Of a DNA stretch of 64,000 nucleotides, positions 54,872 through 63,110 are shown piece by piece (position 1 is the stretch's first letter; each line of letters starts with the position of its first letter). The stretch is taken from NCBI GenBank assembly GCA_034110465.1, contig JAWUZD010000002.1, forward strand, positions 1 to 64,000. The letters are read 5' to 3'. The DNA comes from Aurantibacter sp034110465 (GTDB lineage Bacteria; Bacteroidota; Bacteroidia; Flavobacteriales; Flavobacteriaceae). Under the pieces are notes generated by a model. That model was given only the letters and a program-made list of their open reading frames with translations. It had not been told where the DNA came from and did not search any database. A program made the position numbers and the translations under genes.

Positions 54872-55345
54872 ATGAAAAAAGCAATAATTACATTTGGTAT
54901 TATTATTGGAACAGTACTAACAATGAATGCTCAAGACATCTCTAAAAATGCAATTGGGCTAAGACTTGGTGATAATGATGGTTTTGGAGGTGAAATTTCT
55001 TACCAACGTGCATTAGGAGATAGTAATAGATTAGAATTAGATCTTGGAATTAGAAGCGGAAAAGGCTATAATGGTTTTAAAATTGCAGGTTTATACCAAT
55101 GGGTTTGGAATATAGATGGCGGATTTAACTGGTACGCTGGTGCTGGTGGAGGTTTATTTTCTGTAAGTCCAGACGCAGGAGATAGTAAATCTTTTATATT
55201 TGGAGCAGGTGATATTGGAATTGAATATAATTTTGACTTTCCTCTTGTAATATCTTTAGATGCTAGACCAGAAATATATTTTGATGATTTAGCTGACGAT
55301 TTTGATATATTTGATATTGCTTTAGGTATTAGATACCAATTTTAA
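54872..55345 (+). CDS. Small outer-membrane beta-barrel protein
   Basis: 157 residues. The signal peptide ends MNAQ; alternating strands rich in Gly/Tyr/Phe (GLRLGDNDGFGGEISYQ, GAGGGLFSV, FGAGDIGIEYNF) end in IRYQF, a terminal aromatic residue typical of outer-membrane barrels. Probably an eight-stranded barrel; function unknown. Confidence 0.75.
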   Translation: MKKAIITFGIIIGTVLTMNAQDISKNAIGLRLGDNDGFGGEISYQRALGDSNRLELDLGIRSGKGYNGFKIAGLYQWVWNIDGGFNWYAGAGGGLFSVSPDAGDSKSFIFGAGDIGIEYNFDFPLVISLDARPEIYFDDLADDFDIFDIALGIRYQF

Positions 55346-55366
55346 TAGCATATTTTTATTAAAGCT

Positions 55367-55402
55367 AAAAAGGTTGAGAAATTAAATTCTCAACCTTTTT
55401 TA
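55367..55402 (+). terminator. Rho-independent terminator (between convergent genes)
   Basis: AAAAAGGTTGAGAA (55367-55380) pairs with TTCTCAACCTTTTT (55387-55400), loop of 6, followed by further T. Its right edge touches the end of the bshA gene and may serve both. Confidence 0.9.
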
Positions 55403-56527
55403 TTTATTATCAATTGCTTTTTTATAAATAGCTTCATATTGAGGAACAATAGTTCCAATTCCAAACTTAGAAGCTTGTTGTTTAGCGTTCAACTTAAATT
55501 GTTTTAATACCACATCATCTTTTAATATTGAAATGGCATTTTTACTCATTTGATCAACATCTCCAACATTACTTAGATAGCCTGAAAACCCTTGATGGTT
55601 AACTTCAGGAATTCCTCCAGCATTACTTGATATAACAGGAACACCAGATGCCATAGCTTCTAAAGCAGACAGACCAAAACTTTCTGTTTTACTTGGCAAT
55701 AAAAACAAATCACTAAAACAGAGAATTCTATCAATTTCATTGCTATTTCCTACAAAAACAACTTTATCAGAAATGTTTAATTCACTACATTGTAATTCTG
55801 CTTTTTCACGTTCTGGTCCTTCTCCAACCATTATTAGTTTTGAAGGCATTTCTTTTTGAATGTTATTAAAAATGTTAATCACATCCGGAATACGTTTTAC
55901 AGGTCTTAAATTACTAATATGAGTTATTATACGCTCATTGTCATTTGCCATAACACTACGTTGGCATTCTGTAAAACCATATTGATATTTATTTAAGTCA
56001 ATAAAATTGGTAACTACATCAATTTCATTTTTAATATCGAATAATCGAAGCGTATCGTCTTTTAAACTTTGAGAAACTGTAGTTACGGCATTAGATTTAT
56101 TAATACTAAATGTTACTGCTGGTTTATAAAATGGATGATTTCCAACTAACGTTATGTCAGTTCCATGCAAAGTTGTTACAATTGGAACAAAAATCCCGTC
56201 TTCTAATAACATTTTTTGAGCCATATAAGCCGCATAAGCGTGCGGAATAGCATAATGAACGTGCATTACTTCAATTCCGTGAAGCTTTACCATATCTACT
56301 AATTTACTGGACAAAGCTAACTCGTAAGGCTGATAATGAAATAATGGATATTCTGGCACGTGTACTTCGTGAAAGTGGACGTTTTTATTCAGTAAATCTA
56401 AACGAACTGGCTGATTATAAGTTATAAAATGAATTTGATGTCCGCGTTTTGATAGCTCTAAACCTAATTCCGTTGCTACAACGCCACTTCCACCAAATGT
56501 TGGATAACATACAATAGCTATTTTCAT
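55400..56527 (-). CDS. bshA: N-acetyl-alpha-D-glucosaminyl L-malate synthase
   Basis: 375 residues, GT4 family. The opening IAIVCYPTFGGSGVVATELG and the HFITYNQPVRLD / HVHYAIPHAYAAYM motifs are characteristic of BshA, and EALALPSKTESFGL-type donor-binding residues (LLPSKTESFGLSALEAMASG) are present. It makes GlcNAc-malate, the first step of bacillithiol synthesis. BshB and BshC are not in the window. Confidence 0.93.
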   Translation of the reverse strand: MKIAIVCYPTFGGSGVVATELGLELSKRGHQIHFITYNQPVRLDLLNKNVHFHEVHVPEYPLFHYQPYELALSSKLVDMVKLHGIEVMHVHYAIPHAYAAYMAQKMLLEDGIFVPIVTTLHGTDITLVGNHPFYKPAVTFSINKSNAVTTVSQSLKDDTLRLFDIKNEIDVVTNFIDLNKYQYGFTECQRSVMANDNERIITHISNLRPVKRIPDVINIFNNIQKEMPSKLIMVGEGPEREKAELQCSELNISDKVVFVGNSNEIDRILCFSDLFLLPSKTESFGLSALEAMASGVPVISSNAGGIPEVNHQGFSGYLSNVGDVDQMSKNAISILKDDVVLKQFKLNAKQQASKFGIGTIVPQYEAIYKKAIDNK

Positions 56528-56578
56528 AAAAGTAAATTAATTTTTAATTGTTAATAATTGATGTTTCATTTTAAATTA

Positions 56579-59497
56579 TTACTCAATAATAGCATTATAA
56601 ATAACCTCTTGAATATTAGTACGAATATTTTCTCTTAGCAAGTGATTTGTTCCAGCATTTGGATACGTTCTATTTGCTAAAAAAATATACACAATTTCCT
56701 TTTCTGGATCTGCCCAAGCATACGTTCCTGTAAATCCAGAATGTCCAAAACTTTTCATAGATAAACAACCACAGGTTGGTCCAGATTCTCCTAACTGCGG
56801 TTTATCAAACCCAATACCTCTTCTATTATCTGCCGAGCAGTAATAACAGGTATTATATTTGTCAATAGTTTCTGGAGAAAAATAACGTTTACCACCATAA
56901 TAACCTTTCTGCAAATACATTTGCATTAATTTTGCCATATCGTTGGCATTGCTAAAAATTCCTGCGTGTCCACCAACGCCACCTTGCATTGCTGCTCCCA
57001 TATCGTGGACGTAACCTTTTACTTCTTTAAATCTAAAATAATCATCAATTTCTGTAGGTATTATTCTATTATCATCAATTTTACCAACTGGATTATACGT
57101 GGTATTATTTAATCCTAACGATTTATAAAAATGATCTTGAACCAATTCATCTAATCCTTTATTATAATGTTTTTCGATATATTTTTTTAAGATGTAATAT
57201 GGTAAATCGCTATATCTGTAACGCAAACGCGATAATAAATCTGTGTCTTTTATAATTCCGAAAATAGAATCGTTGTAATCCTTTCGCATATATAAATTTT
57301 CATCTACTTTTAAACTAAATTGTTTTGTTTTTGTTTTACTATAATATTCAGATGACGGTTTTTTAGTTACAGAATCTAATGTTGCTGTATAAAAAGGAAT
57401 CCAAGGCTTTAGTTTTGCGTAATGAGATAACATTTTACGCAACGTAATATTGGCTTTATTAGAACCTTTTAATTCTGGTAAAATATCTTTTAATTTGGTG
57501 TTTAAATTTATAATACCTTTTTCGTCTAACTCCATTATTAATGGTAATGTAGCCGTTATTTTTGTTAGTGAAGCAATGTCATATACATCGTTAAATTGCA
57601 CTTTGTTATCAGATTCATAGGTGTGTTTACCAAAGTTTTTATTATAAACAACTTTACCTTTTCGTGCTACAATTAACTGTATTCCAGGTGTCATTTTCGC
57701 ATTTACTGCATGATTTGCAATAGAGTCAATTCTATTTAATATTTCTGAATTCATACCTACACGTTCTGGAGTAGTATATCCTAAACGAGAAATTGCATTG
57801 TATGTTTTTCCTGAACACACATTTAAATCATTACCAACAGATACTGGTAAAGTTCCTTTTGCTGCAATAGATCCAAATAAAAGCTGAGCCGATTTTTGTT
57901 GTGCTACAGCACTATTTTGATAACTAACCACAATAGCCTCTATATTAGTAATAGTTGCAATATCTAATAATGCGTACGGTTTTGTAAATATGTTAAGAAT
58001 TACATTATTAGTTCTAGATATTTCATATAACCAAACCAACTCTTTATTAGAAAACTGATGATCTTTCCAAGGACTATCGTTAGACTTATGGAATCCTACA
58101 ATTACAGTATTGTATTTTTTTAATTTAGTTATTAAACCATCTAAATTATCATCTTGCTCATAAGTTACTTTGGTGTATTTATTTAGTTCCTCTAAAAATG
58201 GTTTATAATCACTATCACCTAAATTTACATAGGCAAATTGTTTATTCTCTAATTTCTTAAACGGCAAAATATTAAATGAATCTTTTGCAACAGTAATAGC
58301 ATTTTCGATTAATTCCTCATATAAATTAGCATCTTTTTTACGATTTAAATCTTCTACAAGATTATGTATTCCAATTGGAGAATAATTATGTAATCCAACT
58401 TTATACTTTGCCATTAAAACTTTCTTTACAGAATGTGCCAAACGGTTTTCGTTAATTGATCCATTTTGATAAGCTTCTCTAATTTTAGAAATTCCAGTAG
58501 AAACGTCTTCACTCATTAACATCACATCATTTCCTGCTAAAAAAGCTGCTAAATCGATATCTCCTGGCGAACTAAAATTAGCTACACCTTTCATTCCTAA
58601 AGCATCGGTAAATATTAAACCTTTAAAACGTAATTTTTGTTTTAAGATTCCTGTAACTATATTTTCTGAAATTGAAGATGGATAACCATCACGAGATTCT
58701 AAACTTGGAATGTTTAAATGCGCTACCATAACACTAGATAAACCTTTGCTAATTAATTTTCGATAAGGATATAGTTCTATAGAATCTATGCGTTTTTCTG
58801 AAAAATCTACCGTTGGTAATGTTTTATGCGAATCTGTTTCTGTATCTCCATGACCAGGAAAATGTTTTGCATTAGCTAAAACACCAACACTTTGCATTCC
58901 TGACATAAAAGCCAATGCTTTTTCGGTAACATTATCTCTATCTTCTCCAAAAGAACGATTTCCAATAATTGGATTTCGTGGATTGGTATTAATATCTACT
59001 ACTGGTGCAAAATTAAAATGTATACCTAAACGTTTACAATGTTCTCCTAATTGTCTTCCTGTTTGTTCTATTAATTTGGGATCTTTAATAGCGCCAAGTG
59101 TCATATTCCAAGGAAAAGAAAAAGTAGAATCTAAACGCATAGATAAACCCCATTCTGCATCCATTCCAACAAGTAGTGGAATCTTAGATAAAGCTTGTAA
59201 ATTATTATTTAATTTGGCTTGTCTAACTGGTCCACCTTTTGAGTAAATTATTCCTCCAATATTATAATCTCTAATTAACGCAACATTCTTTCTGTGAGTT
59301 TCTGCATCTTGATTAGAGAATATTTGTATCATATACAATTGTCCAATCTTTTCGTTAAGATTCAACGTATTGTAAACACTATCTACCCATTTTTTTTGAG
59401 CTTCGGGTTTAGAAGCCAATAATGGATTTGGTGTATTTTGAGAATATGAAGTATATATGGTAACTACCGAAAACAGTAGCATTAGTGAATTTCGCAT
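56579..59497 (-). CDS. GH3 glycosidase / serine beta-lactamase-like fusion
   Basis: 972 residues. The signal peptide ends SYSQ. Residues about 25-370 are a GH3 N-terminal domain with the NagZ-type motif KHFPGHGDTETDSHK, and about 380-560 a GH3 C-terminal-like domain. From about 585 comes a class C beta-lactamase-like domain with SLTK (Ser near 642). Similar two-part proteins occur across Bacteroidetes and are thought to act on peptidoglycan fragments: GH3 removes N-acetylglucosamine, the serine domain acts as an esterase or amidase on peptide parts. A beta-lactamase name alone would mislead. Confidence 0.9.
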   Translation of the reverse strand: MRNSLMLLFSVVTIYTSYSQNTPNPLLASKPEAQKKWVDSVYNTLNLNEKIGQLYMIQIFSNQDAETHRKNVALIRDYNIGGIIYSKGGPVRQAKLNNNLQALSKIPLLVGMDAEWGLSMRLDSTFSFPWNMTLGAIKDPKLIEQTGRQLGEHCKRLGIHFNFAPVVDINTNPRNPIIGNRSFGEDRDNVTEKALAFMSGMQSVGVLANAKHFPGHGDTETDSHKTLPTVDFSEKRIDSIELYPYRKLISKGLSSVMVAHLNIPSLESRDGYPSSISENIVTGILKQKLRFKGLIFTDALGMKGVANFSSPGDIDLAAFLAGNDVMLMSEDVSTGISKIREAYQNGSINENRLAHSVKKVLMAKYKVGLHNYSPIGIHNLVEDLNRKKDANLYEELIENAITVAKDSFNILPFKKLENKQFAYVNLGDSDYKPFLEELNKYTKVTYEQDDNLDGLITKLKKYNTVIVGFHKSNDSPWKDHQFSNKELVWLYEISRTNNVILNIFTKPYALLDIATITNIEAIVVSYQNSAVAQQKSAQLLFGSIAAKGTLPVSVGNDLNVCSGKTYNAISRLGYTTPERVGMNSEILNRIDSIANHAVNAKMTPGIQLIVARKGKVVYNKNFGKHTYESDNKVQFNDVYDIASLTKITATLPLIMELDEKGIINLNTKLKDILPELKGSNKANITLRKMLSHYAKLKPWIPFYTATLDSVTKKPSSEYYSKTKTKQFSLKVDENLYMRKDYNDSIFGIIKDTDLLSRLRYRYSDLPYYILKKYIEKHYNKGLDELVQDHFYKSLGLNNTTYNPVGKIDDNRIIPTEIDDYFRFKEVKGYVHDMGAAMQGGVGGHAGIFSNANDMAKLMQMYLQKGYYGGKRYFSPETIDKYNTCYYCSADNRRGIGFDKPQLGESGPTCGCLSMKSFGHSGFTGTYAWADPEKEIVYIFLANRTYPNAGTNHLLRENIRTNIQEVIYNAIIE

Positions 59498-59689
59498 AAA
59501 AATTAGTTTGATTCAGAGTTGTATAAACTAAATCTATGCCAAATTAGTATTTCTAGCCTTTTAAATAAAGCCTTTTATGTATATTTTATGAAGAAAGTTG
59601 TTAACTTTTAGATTGTTTGAGTTTATCATAATTTCATCTTTACTGGTTTCTAATATAGTTTTCTACTTAGAAAATCGAAAGTGTAAAAT

Positions 59690-60913
59690 TTACTCTATCA
59701 AATCTATATGTCTATCGTGATAACCTAAAAGATATAAAACGCCATCTAATCCAATACTTGAAATTGCACTTTGTACATTGTCTTTTACTTTAGGTTTTGC
59801 GTGAAAAGCAATACCTAAACCTGCAAGATTTAGCATTGGCAAATCATTAGCACCATCGCCAACTGCAATAGTTTGGCTAATATTTATGCCTTCTTGTTTT
59901 GCTATTTCTCTAAGGTATTCTGCTTTTTTGTCTCCGTCAACAATTTCGCCTAAATAATTACCAGTTAATAAACCATCTTTTATTTCTAACTGATTAGCAA
60001 ATACATAATCTATACCTAATTCTTTTTGTAAATAATGTCCAAAATAAGTAAATCCACCAGAAAGAATTGCAGTTTTAAATCCGTAAGATTTTAACGTATC
60101 TATTAAACGTTTTGCACCTTTTGTAATAGGTAAATTAACGGCAACATCTTGTAAAACATCTTCGCTAAGACCTTTTAGAAGTTTCATACGTTGCTTAAAA
60201 CTTTGATTAAAGTCAATTTCACCTTGCATAGCAGATTCTGTAATTGCCTTTACTTCTGCTCCAACGCCTGCTAATTCTGCTAACTCATCTATAACTTCGG
60301 TTTGGATTAAGGTAGAATCCATATCAAAACACACTAAACGTCTGTTTCTACGGTAAATATTATCTTCTTGAAAGGCAATATCTACATCTAACTCTTTAGA
60401 AATCTGCATAAACTTAGCTGTGATTTCTGATTTATCTTTTATAGCGCCACGAATAGATAATTGAATAGAAGCTCTTGGATAATCGTCTTTTTTAACTAAA
60501 GAGGTTCGTCCTGTTAAACGCTTGATAGCATCTATGTTTAGATTTTTATCTGAAATAACCTTAGTCACTTCTGATATTGATTTTGCTGCTAATTTCTCTC
60601 CTAAAATGGTTACAATGTATCTGTCTTTACCTTGAAGATTTACCCATTTCTCGTAATCATCCAAAGAGATAGGATTAAATTTTGCAGAAACACCTAACTC
60701 GTAAGATTTGAATAATAACTCTTTTAAAACCGCTGCTGACTTATCTCCAGATTCGATCTGAAATAAAATTCCTAATGATAATGTATTGTGAATATTTGCT
60801 TGACCAATATCTAATACTTTTGCATTATAATCTGCTAAAACATTAGTCAAAGAAGCTGTTAAACCTGGTTTATCTTGTCCTGAAATATTTAATAAAAAGA
60901 TATCGCTTGCCAT
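59690..60913 (-). CDS. serB: Phosphoserine phosphatase with N-terminal ACT domains
   Basis: 407 residues. N-terminal 170 residues form two ACT-like modules (LLNISGQDKPGLTASLTNVL, RYIVTILGEKLAAKSI); the HAD domain has CFDMDSTLIQTEV (Asp near 197), then LSGGF and GDGANDLPML. It hydrolyses phosphoserine to serine; the ACT domains suggest feedback by serine or another amino acid. Last gene of a minus-strand cluster with small proteins and an Fe-S protein upstream. Confidence 0.93.
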   Translation of the reverse strand: MASDIFLLNISGQDKPGLTASLTNVLADYNAKVLDIGQANIHNTLSLGILFQIESGDKSAAVLKELLFKSYELGVSAKFNPISLDDYEKWVNLQGKDRYIVTILGEKLAAKSISEVTKVISDKNLNIDAIKRLTGRTSLVKKDDYPRASIQLSIRGAIKDKSEITAKFMQISKELDVDIAFQEDNIYRRNRRLVCFDMDSTLIQTEVIDELAELAGVGAEVKAITESAMQGEIDFNQSFKQRMKLLKGLSEDVLQDVAVNLPITKGAKRLIDTLKSYGFKTAILSGGFTYFGHYLQKELGIDYVFANQLEIKDGLLTGNYLGEIVDGDKKAEYLREIAKQEGINISQTIAVGDGANDLPMLNLAGLGIAFHAKPKVKDNVQSAISSIGLDGVLYLLGYHDRHIDLIE

Positions 60914-60948
60914 TTATACTGGTGTTTTATAGCAATTAGAATTATTAC

Positions 60949-61431
60949 CTAAAAGAATCTGTTATGCCAAGACTCGCTTGCTGGAATTTCCCAAGCTTCG
61001 TCTAATTCACCTTTTGTATTTACTAAATTATTGAACACAATTGTTTTTCCAGTAACAGCTCTATCTTTGGCCATTTTCTTAAAGTCGATTAATGTTTTAT
61101 ACGCTACGAAATCGCCTTGCTTATAAGAAACATTCATTTTGTCCATTAAATCTACGCTATAGTCTTTTTCTAACTGCTGAATAAAATGAACCGATGCGTC
61201 TATAGAACAACCAGTAGCTGTTTGATTTGCCTGATTTACACCAAGAATAATAAAACGTTTATATCGTATTTCGAATCCAGCTTCTAAACCAGTTCCGTGA
61301 GCTGCCCAATTTTCTACAAATAGGTTCAATTTAGACGTAATTTCTTCAAATTCGTTATCTGAAAACGAGCGATTTGCTTGGTAAATCCAAATTTTAGATT
61401 CTTCTGTTAATGTATTAAAGTCTACTAACAC
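60949..61431 (-). CDS. Conserved cytoplasmic protein, often mislabelled ABC transporter ATPase
   Basis: 160 residues with a GTG start at 61431 (MLVDFNTLTEES). Motifs: WAAHGTGLEAGFEIRYKRFIILGVN, then TGCSIDASVHFIQQLEKDY; Cys and His could bind a metal. There is no Walker A or ABC signature, so the common ABC label is not supported. Function unknown. It lies 35 bases upstream of serB. Confidence 0.7.
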   Translation of the reverse strand: MLVDFNTLTEESKIWIYQANRSFSDNEFEEITSKLNLFVENWAAHGTGLEAGFEIRYKRFIILGVNQANQTATGCSIDASVHFIQQLEKDYSVDLMDKMNVSYKQGDFVAYKTLIDFKKMAKDRAVTGKTIVFNNLVNTKGELDEAWEIPASESWHNRFF

Positions 61432-61453
61432 GTGATTTTATTTTAGTACTAAA

Positions 61454-61648
61454 TTAATTATCTTTTTTATGCTTTCTATAAGCCAAATAACTATTAAATA
61501 TTCCAAAAAACACAAAATGCATTAAGAATTTGAACAATGAAAAAGGTTCATCGTTGTAATAGTCGAAACCTAACATAATTAAAGCAAAAACTAAACCTGC
61601 AATTAATCCAGAGTATATAAAAGGCTTGTATTTGTTATAGATTTCCAT
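61454..61648 (-). CDS. Small membrane protein (64 residues)
   Basis: Two membrane spans (about 11-28 and 39-54) with a soluble middle GFDYYNDEPFSLFKF. Start ATG at 61648, 2 bases after the stop of the next small gene upstream. Function unknown. Confidence 0.6.
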   Translation of the reverse strand: MEIYNKYKPFIYSGLIAGLVFALIMLGFDYYNDEPFSLFKFLMHFVFFGIFNSYLAYRKHKKDN

Positions 61649-61650
61649 TT

Positions 61651-61836
61651 TTATAAGTCAATTTTATGTTTTGTGCCTTTTTTACCAAAGAAATAACCCA
61701 CAAGAAAAAATAGTGCTAAATTTATTACCGTATTTAACCAAGTAAAATCTGCACCTCTAAAATGATTAATTAATGTTACAATAAAAGTACCAACAATTGA
61801 AAAAGCTATTCCGGATAAAATGCGTTGTTTCTTCAT
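61651..61836 (-). CDS. Small membrane protein (61 residues)
   Basis: Two short membrane spans (about 8-24 and 36-50), with a basic GYFFGKKGTKHKIDL end. It lies 10 bases after the Fe-S protein gene, so the cluster 62638-59690 is probably one operon. Function unknown. Confidence 0.6.
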   Translation of the reverse strand: MKKQRILSGIAFSIVGTFIVTLINHFRGADFTWLNTVINLALFFLVGYFFGKKGTKHKIDL

Positions 61837-61846
61837 TATTTAATAG

Positions 61847-62638
61847 TTACAAACCTTTAGCTTCTGCTATTAGTTCTGCAATGTCTTTAACAACAATACT
61901 ATTTTCTTTTTCTTTAAATTTAATACCATCACTCATCATAGTATTGCAGTATGGACAACCAGTTGCAATAATATCTGGTTTTGTTTCTAACGCATCTTCA
62001 GTTCTTAACACGTTAATATCCATTTGTCCTGGTTCTGGTTCTTTAAACATTTGTGCGCCACCAGCACCACAACATAATGCGGTGTTTTTAGAACGTTTCA
62101 TTTCTACTAAAGTCGCTTTAGTTTTTGCTAAAACATCTCTTGGTGCGTTATATTCGTTATTTGCTCTTCCTAAGTAACAAGGATCGTGAAATGTAATACG
62201 TTTACCTTTAAAGGTATCTTCTGTAACTTCTAATCTTCCAGAATCTAACAACTCTTTTATAAATTGTGTATGATGAACAACATCGTAAGTTCCACCTAAT
62301 CCGGGATATTCATTTTTTAAGCAGTTAAACGAATGTGGATCGCAAGTCACAATTTTTTTTACTTCGTAGCCATTAAGAAGTTCTATATTCATTACAGCTT
62401 GCATTTGAAACAAAAATTCGTTTCCAGCTCTTTTTGCAATATCTCCCGTACAACTTTCTTCGGTTCCTAAAACGGCAAAATCTACATTAGCTTTATTTAA
62501 TAGCTTAACAAAGGCTTTAGTTATTTTTTTTGCTCTATCGTCGTAACTTCCAGCAGAACCAACCCAAAATAAAATTTCTGGTTGCTTTCCTTCTGCCATT
62601 AATTCTGCCATAGTTGGCACGTTTAGTTGATCGCTCAT
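61847..62638 (-). CDS. (Fe-S)-binding CCG-domain protein (HdrB/LutA-like)
   Basis: 263 residues with two CCG domains: TCDPHSFNCLKNEYP then HHTQF in the first, and FHDPCYLGRANNEY then ALCCGAGGAQMF in the second. Such CCG cysteines bind an unusual 4Fe-4S cluster in heterodisulfide-reductase-like electron-transfer proteins. The partner is probably the membrane 4Fe-4S protein at the right edge, which together would form a quinone-linked electron-transfer complex. Confidence 0.88.
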   Translation of the reverse strand: MSDQLNVPTMAELMAEGKQPEILFWVGSAGSYDDRAKKITKAFVKLLNKANVDFAVLGTEESCTGDIAKRAGNEFLFQMQAVMNIELLNGYEVKKIVTCDPHSFNCLKNEYPGLGGTYDVVHHTQFIKELLDSGRLEVTEDTFKGKRITFHDPCYLGRANNEYNAPRDVLAKTKATLVEMKRSKNTALCCGAGGAQMFKEPEPGQMDINVLRTEDALETKPDIIATGCPYCNTMMSDGIKFKEKENSIVVKDIAELIAEAKGL

Positions 62639-62693
62639 ATTATTTTAAGTTAAAAGTTAAATAGTTTAACTGTTAAAAGTTAAACTTAACTTA

Positions 62694-62887
62694 TTAGTCT
62701 TGTTTTAAAAATTTTCTTTTTGGTGTGATTAATAACCCTATTGATATGATACTGCAGAACACATTCCTGCTACAAATCCACCAAAGAATCCTGTATTGTA
62801 ATTATTAATAATATATATACTAATTAATGCTATAACAAATGTTAGTATTAAAATTATGGTATAATTATTATATATTAATTGTTTCAT
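62694..62887 (-). pseudogene. Frameshifted small two-span membrane protein
   Basis: ATG at 62887 opens a 49-codon frame (hydrophobic span IILILTFVIALISIYII, then GFFGGFVAGMCSA) that stops at 62738 after an abrupt SYQ. Restoring one base near 62748-62754 continues into IISIGLLITPKRKFLKQD and a stop at 62694, giving a plausible 64-residue two-span protein. Best read as a single-base deletion, or a mis-sequenced base. Confidence 0.45.
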
Positions 62888-62946
62888 AAAAATGCTAATT
62901 TGCGTTAAGGATTAAAGTGATATCGTTTTTGCTGCCAAATATGGCA

Positions 62947-62967
62947 AAAAAAGATATAACGGAAAGC
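62947..62967. repeat. Intergenic repeat motif, copy B
   Basis: AAAAAAGATATAACGGAAAGC matches 20 of 21 bases of the copy at 48261-48281. Just before it TGCCA and TGGCA can pair, and after it CCC/GGGG flank a T run (ACCCTTTTTTGGGG), so a fold is possible. The rest of 62639-63110 holds no other clear feature except two GTTAAAAGTTAAA direct repeats at about 62648 and 62672. Confidence 0.55.
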
Positions 62968-63110
62968 CTGACCCTTTTTTGGGGAACGCTATTATTATTT
63001 AACTGTTTAATCGACCATTTGTTTATCTGTTGATTTGAGTTGTAAAATTCTTATTTTCTACTTTAAACCAACATTGATAATTGATAACCGATAATTGTTA
63101 ATTTTAAAAA

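Noticed and set aside
60949..61431. ABC transporter ATPase label
   Set aside because: No Walker A, Walker B or ABC signature in the protein.
62610..62628. Third sigma-54-like site (TTGGCACG followed by GTTGA)
   Set aside because: The spacing is one base off and it lies in the coding start of the Fe-S protein gene.
62640..62690. GTTAAAAGTTAAA repeats as a CRISPR or attachment site
   Set aside because: Only two short AT-rich copies without regular spacers or neighbouring cas or integrase genes.
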